Made by a program: the position numbers and the translations under genes
Notes under the pieces: generated by a model
The model's database searches: none
Told to the model about the DNA's origin: nothing
Seen by the model: only the letters and a program-made list of their open reading frames with translations
Part shown: one piece after another, positions 41,597 through 50,711 of the stretch
Numbering within the stretch: the stretch's first letter is position 1
How the letters are laid out: the number at the start of each line of letters is the position of its first letter
NCBI RefSeq assembly: GCF_041262585.1
Contig: NZ_JBGCBZ010000018.1
Coordinates: 1-64,000 of the forward strand
DNA length: 64,000 nucleotides
Source: JAOEGB01 sp041262585
Lineage (GTDB): Bacteria > Actinomycetota > Actinomycetes > Streptosporangiales > Streptosporangiaceae
Direction: 5' to 3'

Positions 41597-42448
41597 TCAG
41601 ATCCTGTTGTCGGCGATCGCGGCCAGCACGTACTTGAGCTGGCCGGTGGGCAGGCCGGGGTGGTGTCCCAGGATGCGGGCGCACATTCCGGTGACATGCG
41701 GGGTGGCGAAGCTGTTGCCGGACAGACGCGATGTGCCGCCGCCCGGCTGCGGGACCTCCACCGCGACGCCACGGGCAAAGAACTCGACGGGGGGTTCGGG
41801 GTTGAACTCGAGGTATTCGCCTTCCGCCATGCTGTGCGAGCCGACAGAGATCACGCTCGAGAAGTTCCAGGGCCAGCTGCGCACCGGCCGGTTGTGCGCG
41901 GAGGCGACGATGGTGACCCCTGCGAAGTAGGCCCGGTCGGCCAGGTCGTGCAGGGCTTCCTTGTGCTCGGTGCGGCGGGTGGACAGGCTCAGGTTGATCA
42001 GATGGAAGCCGTGACCGATGGCCCATTCCAGCGCGCTCAGCAGCACCTCGCCGCTGCCCCGCAGACCGCTGCCGAGCACCCGGATGCTGGTCAGCTCGCA
42101 GCCCGGGGCCATGGCGCGGATCACCCCCGCGCAGGCGGTGCCGTGACCTGCCTGGTCTCCGGCCTCGTCCGGCACGATCTGGTGGTAGCTCACGCCGTCG
42201 TCGTCGGGCTCGCTGGTCACGGTGAACGTGGTGACCGGCCCGCCCAGGCCGGGGTGTGCCGTGTCCACGCCGCTGTCGATCAGGCAGACCCGTACCCCGG
42301 CGCCATTGGAGGAGCCCCATGCCCACTCGCGGGTGATCACGCACGGCAGCGCGAGCCGCGCGGAGTCCACACTCGCCCCGCGTGAAGCGTGGGCGATCCG
42401 GAAGGTCTGGGTGGTCGGCCTGTCCTCGACGACTCGAGTACCCGTCAT
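41597..42448 (-). CDS. lanP: S8 subtilisin-like serine peptidase without signal peptide
   Basis: A 283-aa subtilase with an intact triad: Asp58 in VRVCLIDSGVDTAHPG, His102 in AGHGTACAGVI and Ser246 in LSGNSFATPHVTGMCARI, with oxyanion Asn186 in IVASAHNRP. No signal peptide, propeptide or membrane anchor is visible, so it should act in the cytoplasm. In the cluster it is the only protease, and neither ABC transporter carries a C39 domain, so it is the best candidate for removing the LanA leader. PatA/PatG-type RiPP proteases are a precedent. The gene symbol is by role and provisional. Confidence 0.87.
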   Translation of the reverse strand: MTGTRVVEDRPTTQTFRIAHASRGASVDSARLALPCVITREWAWGSSNGAGVRVCLIDSGVDTAHPGLGGPVTTFTVTSEPDDDGVSYHQIVPDEAGDQAGHGTACAGVIRAMAPGCELTSIRVLGSGLRGSGEVLLSALEWAIGHGFHLINLSLSTRRTEHKEALHDLADRAYFAGVTIVASAHNRPVRSWPWNFSSVISVGSHSMAEGEYLEFNPEPPVEFFARGVAVEVPQPGGGTSRLSGNSFATPHVTGMCARILGHHPGLPTGQLKYVLAAIADNRI

Positions 42449-42471
42449 GCGGGCATCGTCGGCGGCAGAGT

Positions 42472-44055
42472 TCAGAGTTGTCTCATAGTCCGGTTACAGT
42501 GCAGCCCGGCCAGCCCGAGCTTGCGCCGCTCTGGAGGCTTGATGGGCGGGGCGGCGTGCAGGACGATGTCGTCCTGTTCTTCGAGGTCGGCGACGACATC
42601 GGCGATCGTGCGCTCATACGAGAGGTCGGCGGCCGCAAGGCGCAGGGCGGCAGGTAGATAGTCGCAGAGCTCGGCCAACCGGGCGGCGGCCTCAGCTTCC
42701 CTCCGCACGCGCTCCGGGCCGAGCAGGTGCGTCAGCAGGTCCCGGGCCTCGCCGGGGTTGAGCGGCTGCAGTCGCAGCGGGCGGGCGCCGTCCAGTGCGA
42801 TCAGCCCGCTCAGCCGTTCCCGGCTGGTGGTCAGGGTGAGGCTGCCACCGGCGCCGGGCAGGAGCGGTCTGACCTGCTCGGAAGTGACGGCGTTGTCGAG
42901 CAGGACCAGCATCCGCCGCCCGGCCAGCAGGGTGCGGTAGAGCGCCGCGGCCTCGTCTGGGCCCACGGGCATGCCGCCCTCGCTGACGCCCAGGGAGCGC
43001 AGGAAGCGGGGGAGGGCGCGGCGGGAGCCGTACTCGTGCAGGTCGATGTAGAGCTGCCCGTCGGGGAAGCGGTGGCGGACCCGGTGTGCCCAGTGCACTG
43101 CCAGGGCGGACTTGCCGGTTCCGGGCGGACCGATGATGGCGACGGCGACCGGCGTCGTGAGGTCCCCGGCCAGCTCATCCAGCCATCGCAGCTGGGGGGT
43201 CCGGCCGGTGAAAGCGGAGACGGCAGGGGGCAGCTGAGCGGGCGTCAACGGCTGCGGCTGCGCCGCCCGGCCGGGCGGCGGCAGCACCGGGTCGTTGCGA
43301 AGGATGGCCGTCTCCAACTGCCTGAATTCCGGACAGGGGTCGATGCCGAGTTCGTCGGCCAGGAGCCGCCGCGCCTTGCGCGCCACCTCCAGAGCCACAT
43401 GAGTCTGCCCGCTGCGGTACAGGGCGGTCATCAGCTGGCAGGTCAGCCGCTCGCGGAAGGGGTGCGCGCGCGTCAGCGCGGTCAGCTCCTCCAGCAGGTC
43501 GCGATGGCGGGCCAAGCGCAACTCGGTGTCGATCCGGTCCTCGATGGCCGCCAGCCGGGCCTCCTCCAGGCCGCCGCCTAGGCGCTCCTGCACCTCGGGG
43601 GAGGCCGCTCCGGCCAGCGCGGGCCCGCGCCACAGGCTCAGTGCCGCCTCTAGCAGGCTCAGCCTGGCCTGATCGTCCAGGGCGGCGCGCGCCCGCTGCA
43701 GCAGGTCGCGGAAGAGATGCACGTCGATGTTGAGCGGGTCGGTGCGCAGCATGTAGCCCGATCCCTGTGAGCGCAGTTCCACCTCGGTGATCTGGCCGAA
43801 GACCGAGCGCAGTTGGGAGACCGCCACCCGGACCGCGTGTTCGGCGGTGCGGGGCGGCGATTCCGGCCAGTTGAGCTCGACCAGGCGAGCCATCGGAACC
43901 GGCCGGTTGGCCTCCAGTGCCAGGATGCCCAGGGTCAGGCGCTGTTTACGTGGCCCCAGCCCGAGGCGCTGTCCGTCGTGATACGCCTCGACGGCGCCGA
44001 GCAGTCGGAACTCCATCACACCGGCCACTGTGCCGCCGAATGCGGTGGTCGACAT
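42472..44055 (-). CDS. AfsR/SARP family transcriptional activator
   Basis: A 527-aa regulator. N-terminal OmpR-like winged helix (MEFRLLGAVEAYHDGQRLGLGPRKQRLTLGILAL, then AEHAVRVAVSQLRSVFG). Bacterial transcriptional activation domain at about 110-255 (IDVHLFRDLLQRARAALDD; HPFRERLTCQLMTALYRSGQTHVALE). NB-ARC ATPase from about 285 (VAVAIIGPPGTGKSALAVHWAHRVRHRF; RRMLVLLDNAV). It is shorter than AfsR because the TPR region is missing. The start may be ATG 44016 (MEFRLL) rather than 44055. It is likely the pathway activator of the lanthipeptide genes. Confidence 0.9.
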   Translation of the reverse strand: MSTTAFGGTVAGVMEFRLLGAVEAYHDGQRLGLGPRKQRLTLGILALEANRPVPMARLVELNWPESPPRTAEHAVRVAVSQLRSVFGQITEVELRSQGSGYMLRTDPLNIDVHLFRDLLQRARAALDDQARLSLLEAALSLWRGPALAGAASPEVQERLGGGLEEARLAAIEDRIDTELRLARHRDLLEELTALTRAHPFRERLTCQLMTALYRSGQTHVALEVARKARRLLADELGIDPCPEFRQLETAILRNDPVLPPPGRAAQPQPLTPAQLPPAVSAFTGRTPQLRWLDELAGDLTTPVAVAIIGPPGTGKSALAVHWAHRVRHRFPDGQLYIDLHEYGSRRALPRFLRSLGVSEGGMPVGPDEAAALYRTLLAGRRMLVLLDNAVTSEQVRPLLPGAGGSLTLTTSRERLSGLIALDGARPLRLQPLNPGEARDLLTHLLGPERVRREAEAAARLAELCDYLPAALRLAAADLSYERTIADVVADLEEQDDIVLHAAPPIKPPERRKLGLAGLHCNRTMRQL

Positions 44056-44119
44056 GGGCAGGCGTTACCCCCATATAGGTCGATATTTCGGTGTTTGGTG
44101 GGTGAATGCCCCCAGAAAC

Positions 44120-47020
44120 TCAGCCCGTCAGCTCGACGGCAAGGTCGCACAGGGTGATGCGATCGGCCCGGCCGGTCTTGAGCAGGAGGCTGGCCACGTG
44201 CTTCTCGGCGGTCCGCGGTGAGATGAACAGCCGTTTGGCGATGTCCACGTTGCCCCGCCGTTCGGCCAGCAGCACGAAGACCTCGTACTCCCGCACGGTC
44301 ACGCCCAGCCGCCGCAGAACCTCGGGGATACGCTCGTGGCCGCTGCGGCGGTGGGCCGCGCCGACCCCGGCCTGGCGCAGCAGGGTACGGCAGGCGCCGG
44401 TGACCGCGGGGATGTGCGCCCTGTGGAAGTACTCCTCCGCAGTGCGTAGCCACGCGGGCGCGTCGCCCCAGCCGTCGGCCAGTGCCGCCTCGGCGACCAG
44501 CCGCAGGCCCAGGTTCGCGGCCATGCCGTACGGCTTGGCCGCCTCCCGAGCCCGCTCGACGACGGCCCGCGCCTCGGCACCCTGCCCGGCCCGGCCCAGC
44601 AGCACGGCCTCGGCCAGCAACAGGAAGTGCCGGTTCCACAACAGCTTGGCGGCTGGGCTCTCACCGGCCACGGCGTATTCCCCGGCCCCGGTACGGCCCG
44701 CGAGCGTGTCCAGCAGCACGCCCAAACCGAACCGGCCGGTCAGCGAGTACACGCTCGGGTGGTTGTCCTCCCACGCCCTGGCCCGGCCCAGCGATTCCAC
44801 GGCACGTTCCCGATCCTCCTCCAGCAGCGCGCAGACCGCCTGGCACAGGCCGTTCGACAGGGCCACGTACTCGCCGTCCTCGCCTCCCCAGCGCCGGAAC
44901 TCGGCCAGCGCCTTGTCCATCTCCTTGCGCCTGCCCTGGTGGGCGGCGGAGGTGGCCTGAGTGAGCAGGACGTACTGGGTATAGTCGGCGTGGCCGAGCC
45001 GGATGCTGGTCTCGGCGCACGATGCGGCCAGGGCTTCGGCTTCAGCGTAGTCGCCGCGCAGGACGAGCAACATCGCCAGCGTCGCCTGGGCGGTGTGCAC
45101 CGAGGTGACGGCGCCCGCCGCGACGCCCTGCCGTACGGCCTGCTCCAAGCGGGAGGTGTCGCCGTCGCGCAGGCTGCCGTTGATGGCCAGGCGCACCAGC
45201 GCCCGGATCTTCCACAACACCAGGCCATGTTCTTCGGCGATGGCGACCACCTTGCTCAGGCACTGGTCGGCCTCGGCCAAGCCTCGCGGGCGGACCAGAT
45301 AGGCGAGCAGTTCCCACGCCTGGCAGGCCACCTCGGGCAGGGGCAGGCGCTCGGCCGTTTCCGCCGCCCGCCGCGCCAGCTTCTCCGGCTCCTGGCCGCT
45401 GTCGCGCATCAGCAGTTGGGCTTCGACCACGTCCAGGGCGGTGGAGTGCGTCTGATCGCGGTGGATCGTCAGCAGCTCCCGCGCCGCCGACACGTGAGCC
45501 AGGCCCTCGGCGATCCGGCCGGTCTCCGCCGCGATCCAGGCCAGCTTGAGACGCAACGCGATCCGATCGCCCGCCGGGATCTCCGGGCCATCCAGTTCCG
45601 GCAGCTCCACGGCCAGGGCGATGGCCCGGTCCGCTTGGCCACCCTCGGACAGCGCGTACAGCAGCGAGGCCAGTACTTTCGCCCGCAACCGTGCGCTGTC
45701 GGCTCGCAGCAGCTCGTAGGCGTTCTCCAGCAGGCTGATCGCCGAACCTGCCGCCCCGCTCTCGAGCAACCGCTGGCCCGCATCGGCCAGTAATCGCCCC
45801 GCCTCCGCATGCTCGCCCGCGGCCAGGTGTAGCGCGGCCACCACCTGGCACCACTCGCCAGGCAGGCCGGGATGGAGCCGGGTGACCGCCTGGACGGCCC
45901 CGCGGGCGATCATGGCGCGTTCGGTGGGGATCAGACTGGTGAGCAATGCCTCGGCGGTGAGAGCGTGGCGGAAGGCGTACCAGTCTGTCGCGGACTCGTC
46001 GGGTGTGATCAGCTGGGCGGCCACCCCGGCGCGCAGGAAGGCCAGCATGTCCCGGTCGGGCAGGCCGACGATCTCCTGCAGCGGCGAGACCGGGAAGCGC
46101 CGCCCGAAGATCGCGGCGGCGCGGAGGATCTCCTGCCCGTCCGGCCCGATCTGCTCGGCGCGTACGGCGATGCTCTCGACCAACGTGACGGGCACCTGGG
46201 TGGCCGGATCGCTGGTAAGGCGCCACCGGCCGCCTTCCCGCCGCAGAGCGCCGGTGCCGGCCATCGCGCTGAGCAGTTCCTCGATGACGAAGGGGTTGCC
46301 GTCGGCGGTGCGCTCCAGGTGGCGCAGGAGGCTGCCCGGCAGTTCGACTGACGTCGTGTCGAGGCAGGCGGCGGCCAGGGCGCCGATGTCGGTACCGGTC
46401 AACGGCCCGACCTCCACGAGGGTGGCCGCCCGCCGCCGGGCGCAGTCGTCGGCGAGCCTGCGGGCCGGACTGATGTGCCCGCGCAGATTGGCCAGAAGCA
46501 GGACGGGAAGATCGTGCAGGTTGTCGGCGAGGTACTCCACCACCGCCAGCGTCTCGGTGTCGGCGTCGTGGAGATCCTCCAGGACCAGCACACACCCGCG
46601 CTCCCGCCCGATCGCGATCAGCAGCCGGAGCACGGCCTCGGACAACACGATCAGCGATTCGAGATGCTCGGCGACCGGAGTGGTGCGCCATTCCGGCAGC
46701 AGGGTGGTCAGCGCGGGCAGGTAGGCGTCCAGAGCCGGGTCGTCGGGCGGCCCCTGGGTCCTGGCGAAGGAGAACAGGGCCTCCTTGAGCGGCTTGCAGG
46801 AGACGTCACGGCTGGAGCCGCTCCCCCTGCCGCGCAGCACCACCATGCCGTCATCCAGCGCCTGGTAGGTGCAGCCGGCCATCAGCCTGGACTTGCCGAT
46901 CCCGGCGTCTCCGGTCAGGAAGACCGCGCCGCCACGCCCCTGCCCCGCGGCCCGCAAAAGCGAGCCGAGCAGCGCGCTCTCCCGGTCACGGCCGATGAGC
47001 AGGGGTGATCGAAACCGCAT
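44120..47020 (-). CDS. LAL-type LuxR family regulator (AAA-TPR-HTH)
   Basis: A 966-aa large ATP-binding LuxR regulator. AAA_16 domain at the N-terminus: PLLIGRDRESALLGSLLRAA and the P-loop GAVFLTGDAGIGKSRLMAGC, with Walker B GCVLVLEDLHDAD. A long helical TPR-like middle region follows. The LuxR helix-turn-helix is at the C-terminus: LGVTVREYEVFVLLAERRGNVDIAKRLFISPRTAEKHVASLL. It lies between the candidate class II precursor and the SARP gene, all on the same strand. Together with the SARP it gives the cluster two ATP-dependent regulators. Confidence 0.9.
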   Translation of the reverse strand: MRFRSPLLIGRDRESALLGSLLRAAGQGRGGAVFLTGDAGIGKSRLMAGCTYQALDDGMVVLRGRGSGSSRDVSCKPLKEALFSFARTQGPPDDPALDAYLPALTTLLPEWRTTPVAEHLESLIVLSEAVLRLLIAIGRERGCVLVLEDLHDADTETLAVVEYLADNLHDLPVLLLANLRGHISPARRLADDCARRRAATLVEVGPLTGTDIGALAAACLDTTSVELPGSLLRHLERTADGNPFVIEELLSAMAGTGALRREGGRWRLTSDPATQVPVTLVESIAVRAEQIGPDGQEILRAAAIFGRRFPVSPLQEIVGLPDRDMLAFLRAGVAAQLITPDESATDWYAFRHALTAEALLTSLIPTERAMIARGAVQAVTRLHPGLPGEWCQVVAALHLAAGEHAEAGRLLADAGQRLLESGAAGSAISLLENAYELLRADSARLRAKVLASLLYALSEGGQADRAIALAVELPELDGPEIPAGDRIALRLKLAWIAAETGRIAEGLAHVSAARELLTIHRDQTHSTALDVVEAQLLMRDSGQEPEKLARRAAETAERLPLPEVACQAWELLAYLVRPRGLAEADQCLSKVVAIAEEHGLVLWKIRALVRLAINGSLRDGDTSRLEQAVRQGVAAGAVTSVHTAQATLAMLLVLRGDYAEAEALAASCAETSIRLGHADYTQYVLLTQATSAAHQGRRKEMDKALAEFRRWGGEDGEYVALSNGLCQAVCALLEEDRERAVESLGRARAWEDNHPSVYSLTGRFGLGVLLDTLAGRTGAGEYAVAGESPAAKLLWNRHFLLLAEAVLLGRAGQGAEARAVVERAREAAKPYGMAANLGLRLVAEAALADGWGDAPAWLRTAEEYFHRAHIPAVTGACRTLLRQAGVGAAHRRSGHERIPEVLRRLGVTVREYEVFVLLAERRGNVDIAKRLFISPRTAEKHVASLLLKTGRADRITLCDLAVELTG

Positions 47021-47051
47021 GGGGCAAGGGTAATTCTTCCCGGCTTAGGGG

Positions 47052-47300
47052 TCATCCCTCCCAGGTACAGGTGGTGAGGGTCGGTATCGGACCCCCGTCG
47101 CCGCCCGGCACTTCCACCAGGGCGGACATCGCGTCGGCGGCCGCGGGAGCGGCCGCGGCGACCGGCGCGAGCGCGGCGGCGCCCGCGACCAGACCGGCCA
47201 GGATCCACGGGCGGCTGGCCGCGGTGATCGCGGAGATCCTGATCATGATCTTGCCTGCGGGGTGCTCGTCCTCGTCGTTGTTCCACGAGTGGTCGGTCAT
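47052..47300 (-). CDS. Small candidate precursor peptide next to LanM (82 aa)
   Basis: An 82-residue protein with a strong AAGGGAG ribosome site. The hydrophilic acidic N-terminus (MTDHSWNNDEDEHPAGK) is followed by a hydrophobic Ala-rich segment (PWILAGLVAGAAALAPVAAA). The tail after VEVPGGDGG is PIPTLTTCTWEG. It lies 31 bp downstream of the LanM stop. A GG pair before a Thr-rich tail with one Cys could be a class II leader/core junction, and the Thr-Glu content would also suit an ATP-grasp ligase. The central hydrophobic stretch is unusual for a leader, so a small membrane protein is the alternative. Confidence 0.65.
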   Translation of the reverse strand: MTDHSWNNDEDEHPAGKIMIRISAITAASRPWILAGLVAGAAALAPVAAAAPAAADAMSALVEVPGGDGGPIPTLTTCTWEG

Positions 47301-47331
47301 GACTTCTCCCTTGTCGTGATGGAGTGGGTGA

Positions 47332-50187
47332 CTACCGAAGAAGCAGCAGAGGCGGGATCTGCCCGGGGTCCGCCAGGCGCAGCAGACCGTGGCCGATACC
47401 GGCCAGACCGGACAACAACCCAGGAGTGGAAACCTGGTTCGGCGTGCCGCACCGCGGACCGAACCTTTCCAGGGAGGCTAGGAGGAACCCGGCATAGCGG
47501 TTCATGACGTTCCTGGCCTCCGGGTGGCCATGACCGGCAAGAGTGGTCAGGAGCTCGATGCGTCCCAGCTCGCCGTGGCACAGGTCGTGAGTGGCCAGCG
47601 GGCGAGCATCGCCGATTCCGGCCAGGACGTCCCCCCAGTCGTACGGCCCGCCATCGGCGCAGGCGAGAAGGGCGCCAGGAACCCCCTGGCACCACGACAG
47701 GCCGCGCGCCCCTGCCCTGCCGCCGGCGAGCAGCCGCAGGCCGAGCTCACCGTGACCGGCACGACGCAGCGCCCAGCCGACGCCGGAGCTCCCGAAGGCG
47801 AACCCAGGAGGCAGCTCTTCCCCCGACGCCCGGGCGGCGAGCACCCCGGCGCAGCGGTCGGCCGACTTCTTGACCCGCTCCAGGCCGGTTGCCCGGTGCA
47901 CGGCGAGCAGGGCGGCCAGGCACCCGGCCAGGCCGTCGTACACGTCAAGGGGTGCCTGGTCGGTGACGACGGCATCGAGGAGGTCGAGAGTCGGTTCCAG
48001 ACAGGCCGCGAGGCCGGTGTCGTCGAGCAGGGCCGGCAGCTGGGTGAGCGCGTAGGCGATGCCGCCCAGGCCGCTGAATCCGCCAGGCCCTACCGCCCTG
48101 GCCAGTTCCGGGTGGGCGGTCAGGGTTTCCAGCAGTTGGGGCAGCCCCGCAACCGCCTTCACCGCTATTTCCTGATATTTCATGACTCCGGTGGCTCGCC
48201 CGGCTTGGGCGAGAAAGAGGGCGACGCCGGTGTATCCGGTCGCCAGTCCTCCTCCCAATGGCATGACCGACCAGTGCCCAGAGCCAACGGGCTCGAGGCC
48301 CAGCCAGTTGACCCGCTCGCCGTCGCTGTGCAGGTCGGCACAGAGCTGGTCGCCGATGTCGCGGGCGGCGGCCAGCAGTACCTCCGGGTGGGGCGGCACC
48401 GGTGCCAGCCGTGATGTGGCAGGAACGGGCGGATGGTGGTGCTCTCCCGTGACGCGGGCCGCCAGCGAAGCCCTGGTGATCCACTCTTGGTCCGCCAGGT
48501 CGGCGGGCCCCATTGCAGCGACTTTCCTGGTTACGGCGTCCAGCCCGCTCTCCTTCAAGGAGACCCCCAGCGGGGTTCCGTCAGCGGCGAACAGCTCCAG
48601 CGAGTCGCCCCGGGTGCAGAACATCGGGACGTCTCCGGCCCACAGTGCGGAGACCTCGTGCGGCACCGCCGCCATCAGCACCGGATCGCCGCCCGACATG
48701 GTGGCCAACAGGTGGAAAACCGCGTCCCTGGTTCGCGACTGCCTCATCACGTCCGGATGCGTCGACTCGCTGAGCAGCTCGGCGTAGATCCGGCTCTGCC
48801 GTACCACGACCCGGACCTGATCCCCGGCGAAGCGCCGCAGCGGCCCTGCGAGCAACTCCTCGCGGCCCGCGGCGAAGGCGTTGTAGGCGTTCTGGAAGCC
48901 CTGCACCAGGCTCTGCACGTGCTCGGCGGGATCGGCGTCCGCGCCCGCCAGCGTGGGCCTGTTGGCGGCTCCGGCGAAGTGGCGGCTCTGACGCACCAGC
49001 CGCATCGTGTCAGTACCCGCATCCTCCCAGGTGGCGGCCGAGAAGGGAGCGATCTGCTCCTTGTCGCCGCCGAGACCGGAGATGTCCAGCGCGCCTCGGT
49101 CACCCACAACGAACTGGGGCAGCAGGGCCGTCCGCTGAACCGAGTCACGCAGCACCCGTACCGCGGGGTCCGCGGTGTCGGGACCCAACAGGCCGCTGGG
49201 GTGCAGGAGCGTCTCCAGGTCCACGATGAGCGGCTGGTCGGCGCGGGCGATGAGGTTCTCGTAGTGGATGTCGGTGCCGTTCAGAACATTCAGGAGCGCC
49301 AGCAGCGCGCCCTGCCTGCGGTAGAAGAGGCTGATCTGTGCCTGCTGCGTGCAGGGCGCGGGGGCGACGAACTCGGCCCAGCCGTACCCCGGTCTGACCA
49401 GGACGCGCACCGTGCCCAGCCCCAGCCCCGGCACCCGCTCGTTGAGCCAGTGCACCAGTTCGTTGAAATGAAGATGCGCCTCGACCGCCCGCGGCCGGTA
49501 AACCAGCTTCGCGCCGCCCGCGAAGTCCAGGATGGAGACAGTACGGCCCAGCCGATGCGGGTCACCGGCCCCGGTGAAGCCCAGCAGCTTCTCCGGGTCG
49601 GCGCCCAGCAGTTCAGCCAGCTCCGCCCGATCAGCACTGAACCTGCTGAGCAGCTCCGCCCCGGCGTCGACCGCGTGCTCACACGCCTGACCCAGCACCC
49701 GACCCAGGACGGGATACTCCCTCAGCAGCGCCGGCAGAGTCTTCCGCATGTGCGTAACAAACGCCCGGAACCGGTCGGCGGGCGAATCACCAGCCAGGCG
49801 ACCGTGCACCCGCATGACGTTCAGCTCGAGCACCAGCACCCGCGCGGCCAGCCGGGCCAACTTCTGCGCCAACTGAGTGACGAAACCCGCCCGGATCGCC
49901 GCCGCGTCCATATCGTCACTGACGGGGTGGGTCAGCGCGTTGTGCCTGCCGACGGGGTGTACTGGGCCGTCGCCCCTGCCGACGGCCCGCATCAGATCGT
50001 CCCCCGCCTGCTCGGCAAGCGGCCAGACCACGGCGGTGAAATCCTCGGCGTGGGCCTCGCACTCCCGGGCCGCCTCCACCCTGGCCACCCAGGACGGGAT
50101 CCCTCCGGTCTGCTCAGCCGGGGTCAGAGCCGCCTGCCACCACTCGCTCATGCGAACCAGTATTGGGAACGGGATCTGGCCGGACAT
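47332..50187 (-). CDS. lanM: Class II lanthipeptide synthetase LanM
   Basis: About 951 residues, from the ATG at 50187 (MSGQIPFPILVRMSEWWQAALTPAE). The N-terminal DUF4135 dehydratase is kinase-like: GGAKLVYRPRAVEAHLHFNELVHWLNE, LLNVLNGTDIHYENLIARADQPLIVDLETLLHP. The C-terminal LanC-like cyclase has TGVALFLAQAGRA, SWCQGVPGALLA and LATHDLCHGELGRIE, whose Cys, Cys and His are the zinc ligands. It is therefore a complete bifunctional enzyme using ATP phosphorylation, independent of the LanB route downstream. A GTG at 50325 would extend it by 46 unlikely residues. It is the first gene of the 16-gene run. Confidence 0.92.
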   Translation of the reverse strand: MSGQIPFPILVRMSEWWQAALTPAEQTGGIPSWVARVEAARECEAHAEDFTAVVWPLAEQAGDDLMRAVGRGDGPVHPVGRHNALTHPVSDDMDAAAIRAGFVTQLAQKLARLAARVLVLELNVMRVHGRLAGDSPADRFRAFVTHMRKTLPALLREYPVLGRVLGQACEHAVDAGAELLSRFSADRAELAELLGADPEKLLGFTGAGDPHRLGRTVSILDFAGGAKLVYRPRAVEAHLHFNELVHWLNERVPGLGLGTVRVLVRPGYGWAEFVAPAPCTQQAQISLFYRRQGALLALLNVLNGTDIHYENLIARADQPLIVDLETLLHPSGLLGPDTADPAVRVLRDSVQRTALLPQFVVGDRGALDISGLGGDKEQIAPFSAATWEDAGTDTMRLVRQSRHFAGAANRPTLAGADADPAEHVQSLVQGFQNAYNAFAAGREELLAGPLRRFAGDQVRVVVRQSRIYAELLSESTHPDVMRQSRTRDAVFHLLATMSGGDPVLMAAVPHEVSALWAGDVPMFCTRGDSLELFAADGTPLGVSLKESGLDAVTRKVAAMGPADLADQEWITRASLAARVTGEHHHPPVPATSRLAPVPPHPEVLLAAARDIGDQLCADLHSDGERVNWLGLEPVGSGHWSVMPLGGGLATGYTGVALFLAQAGRATGVMKYQEIAVKAVAGLPQLLETLTAHPELARAVGPGGFSGLGGIAYALTQLPALLDDTGLAACLEPTLDLLDAVVTDQAPLDVYDGLAGCLAALLAVHRATGLERVKKSADRCAGVLAARASGEELPPGFAFGSSGVGWALRRAGHGELGLRLLAGGRAGARGLSWCQGVPGALLACADGGPYDWGDVLAGIGDARPLATHDLCHGELGRIELLTTLAGHGHPEARNVMNRYAGFLLASLERFGPRCGTPNQVSTPGLLSGLAGIGHGLLRLADPGQIPPLLLLR

Positions 50188-50330
50188 GGGGAAGATGCCC
50201 CCAGATTTCCCCATCGCCGCCACGCGTTCGCCGCGGCCGCCACTCCCTGATCTCAGAACCGAGGCTCGGGCCGGGGCCTCCACGCGTGCCAGCGCCTGAC
50301 CATGCTGAGCAACGTCAGCAGTCACACTGA

Positions 50331-50711
50331 ACGCGAGCTACGCCGTGAACGGCGAGCAGAAGAGCCGTAAGCCCCGGCGAACCTGGTCACGCGCAGTCCT
50401 TGGCGCCGATCCGCAAGGCAGGCGGGCGCTGGCGTCGCGTGCCTTGCGGTTGGACCTCGTCGGTGTGGGAGAGACGGTGCGCGGAGCCTGAGTCCGTGTG
50501 GGGTGCGGGTCTCCACCCGGCTCCGGGCCGGTTGTGTGAAAGGAGACCGTCGTGAAGATCGGCATGACGCGGCCGGCTGGAGCCGGAGGACCGGGTGCGG
50601 GAGTTGGGCGATGCGTCGGTGCACGATCGGATTCGCTTCACTTACCCTTCGGGCGCCCTCGGCATTCCCTCCGTCTACGGTGCCCGTGCGGACGGGCACA
50701 CCACTGCGGGT
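50331..50711. other. Region upstream of lanM, no supported gene
   Basis: Short frames exist on both strands, and GAAAGGAGA stands before a GTG at 50552, but the encoded product has no recognisable fold and runs into the antisense lipoprotein gene. The region should contain the promoter for the whole lanthipeptide operon. I see no clear SARP direct-repeat operator. Confidence 0.35.

Noticed and set aside
50331..50711. A group II intron or a small gene upstream of lanM
   Set aside because: GAGCCGTAAG and GTGCG-like strings looked suggestive, but no domain V/VI structure or reverse transcriptase is present, and the small frame lacks any protein family.
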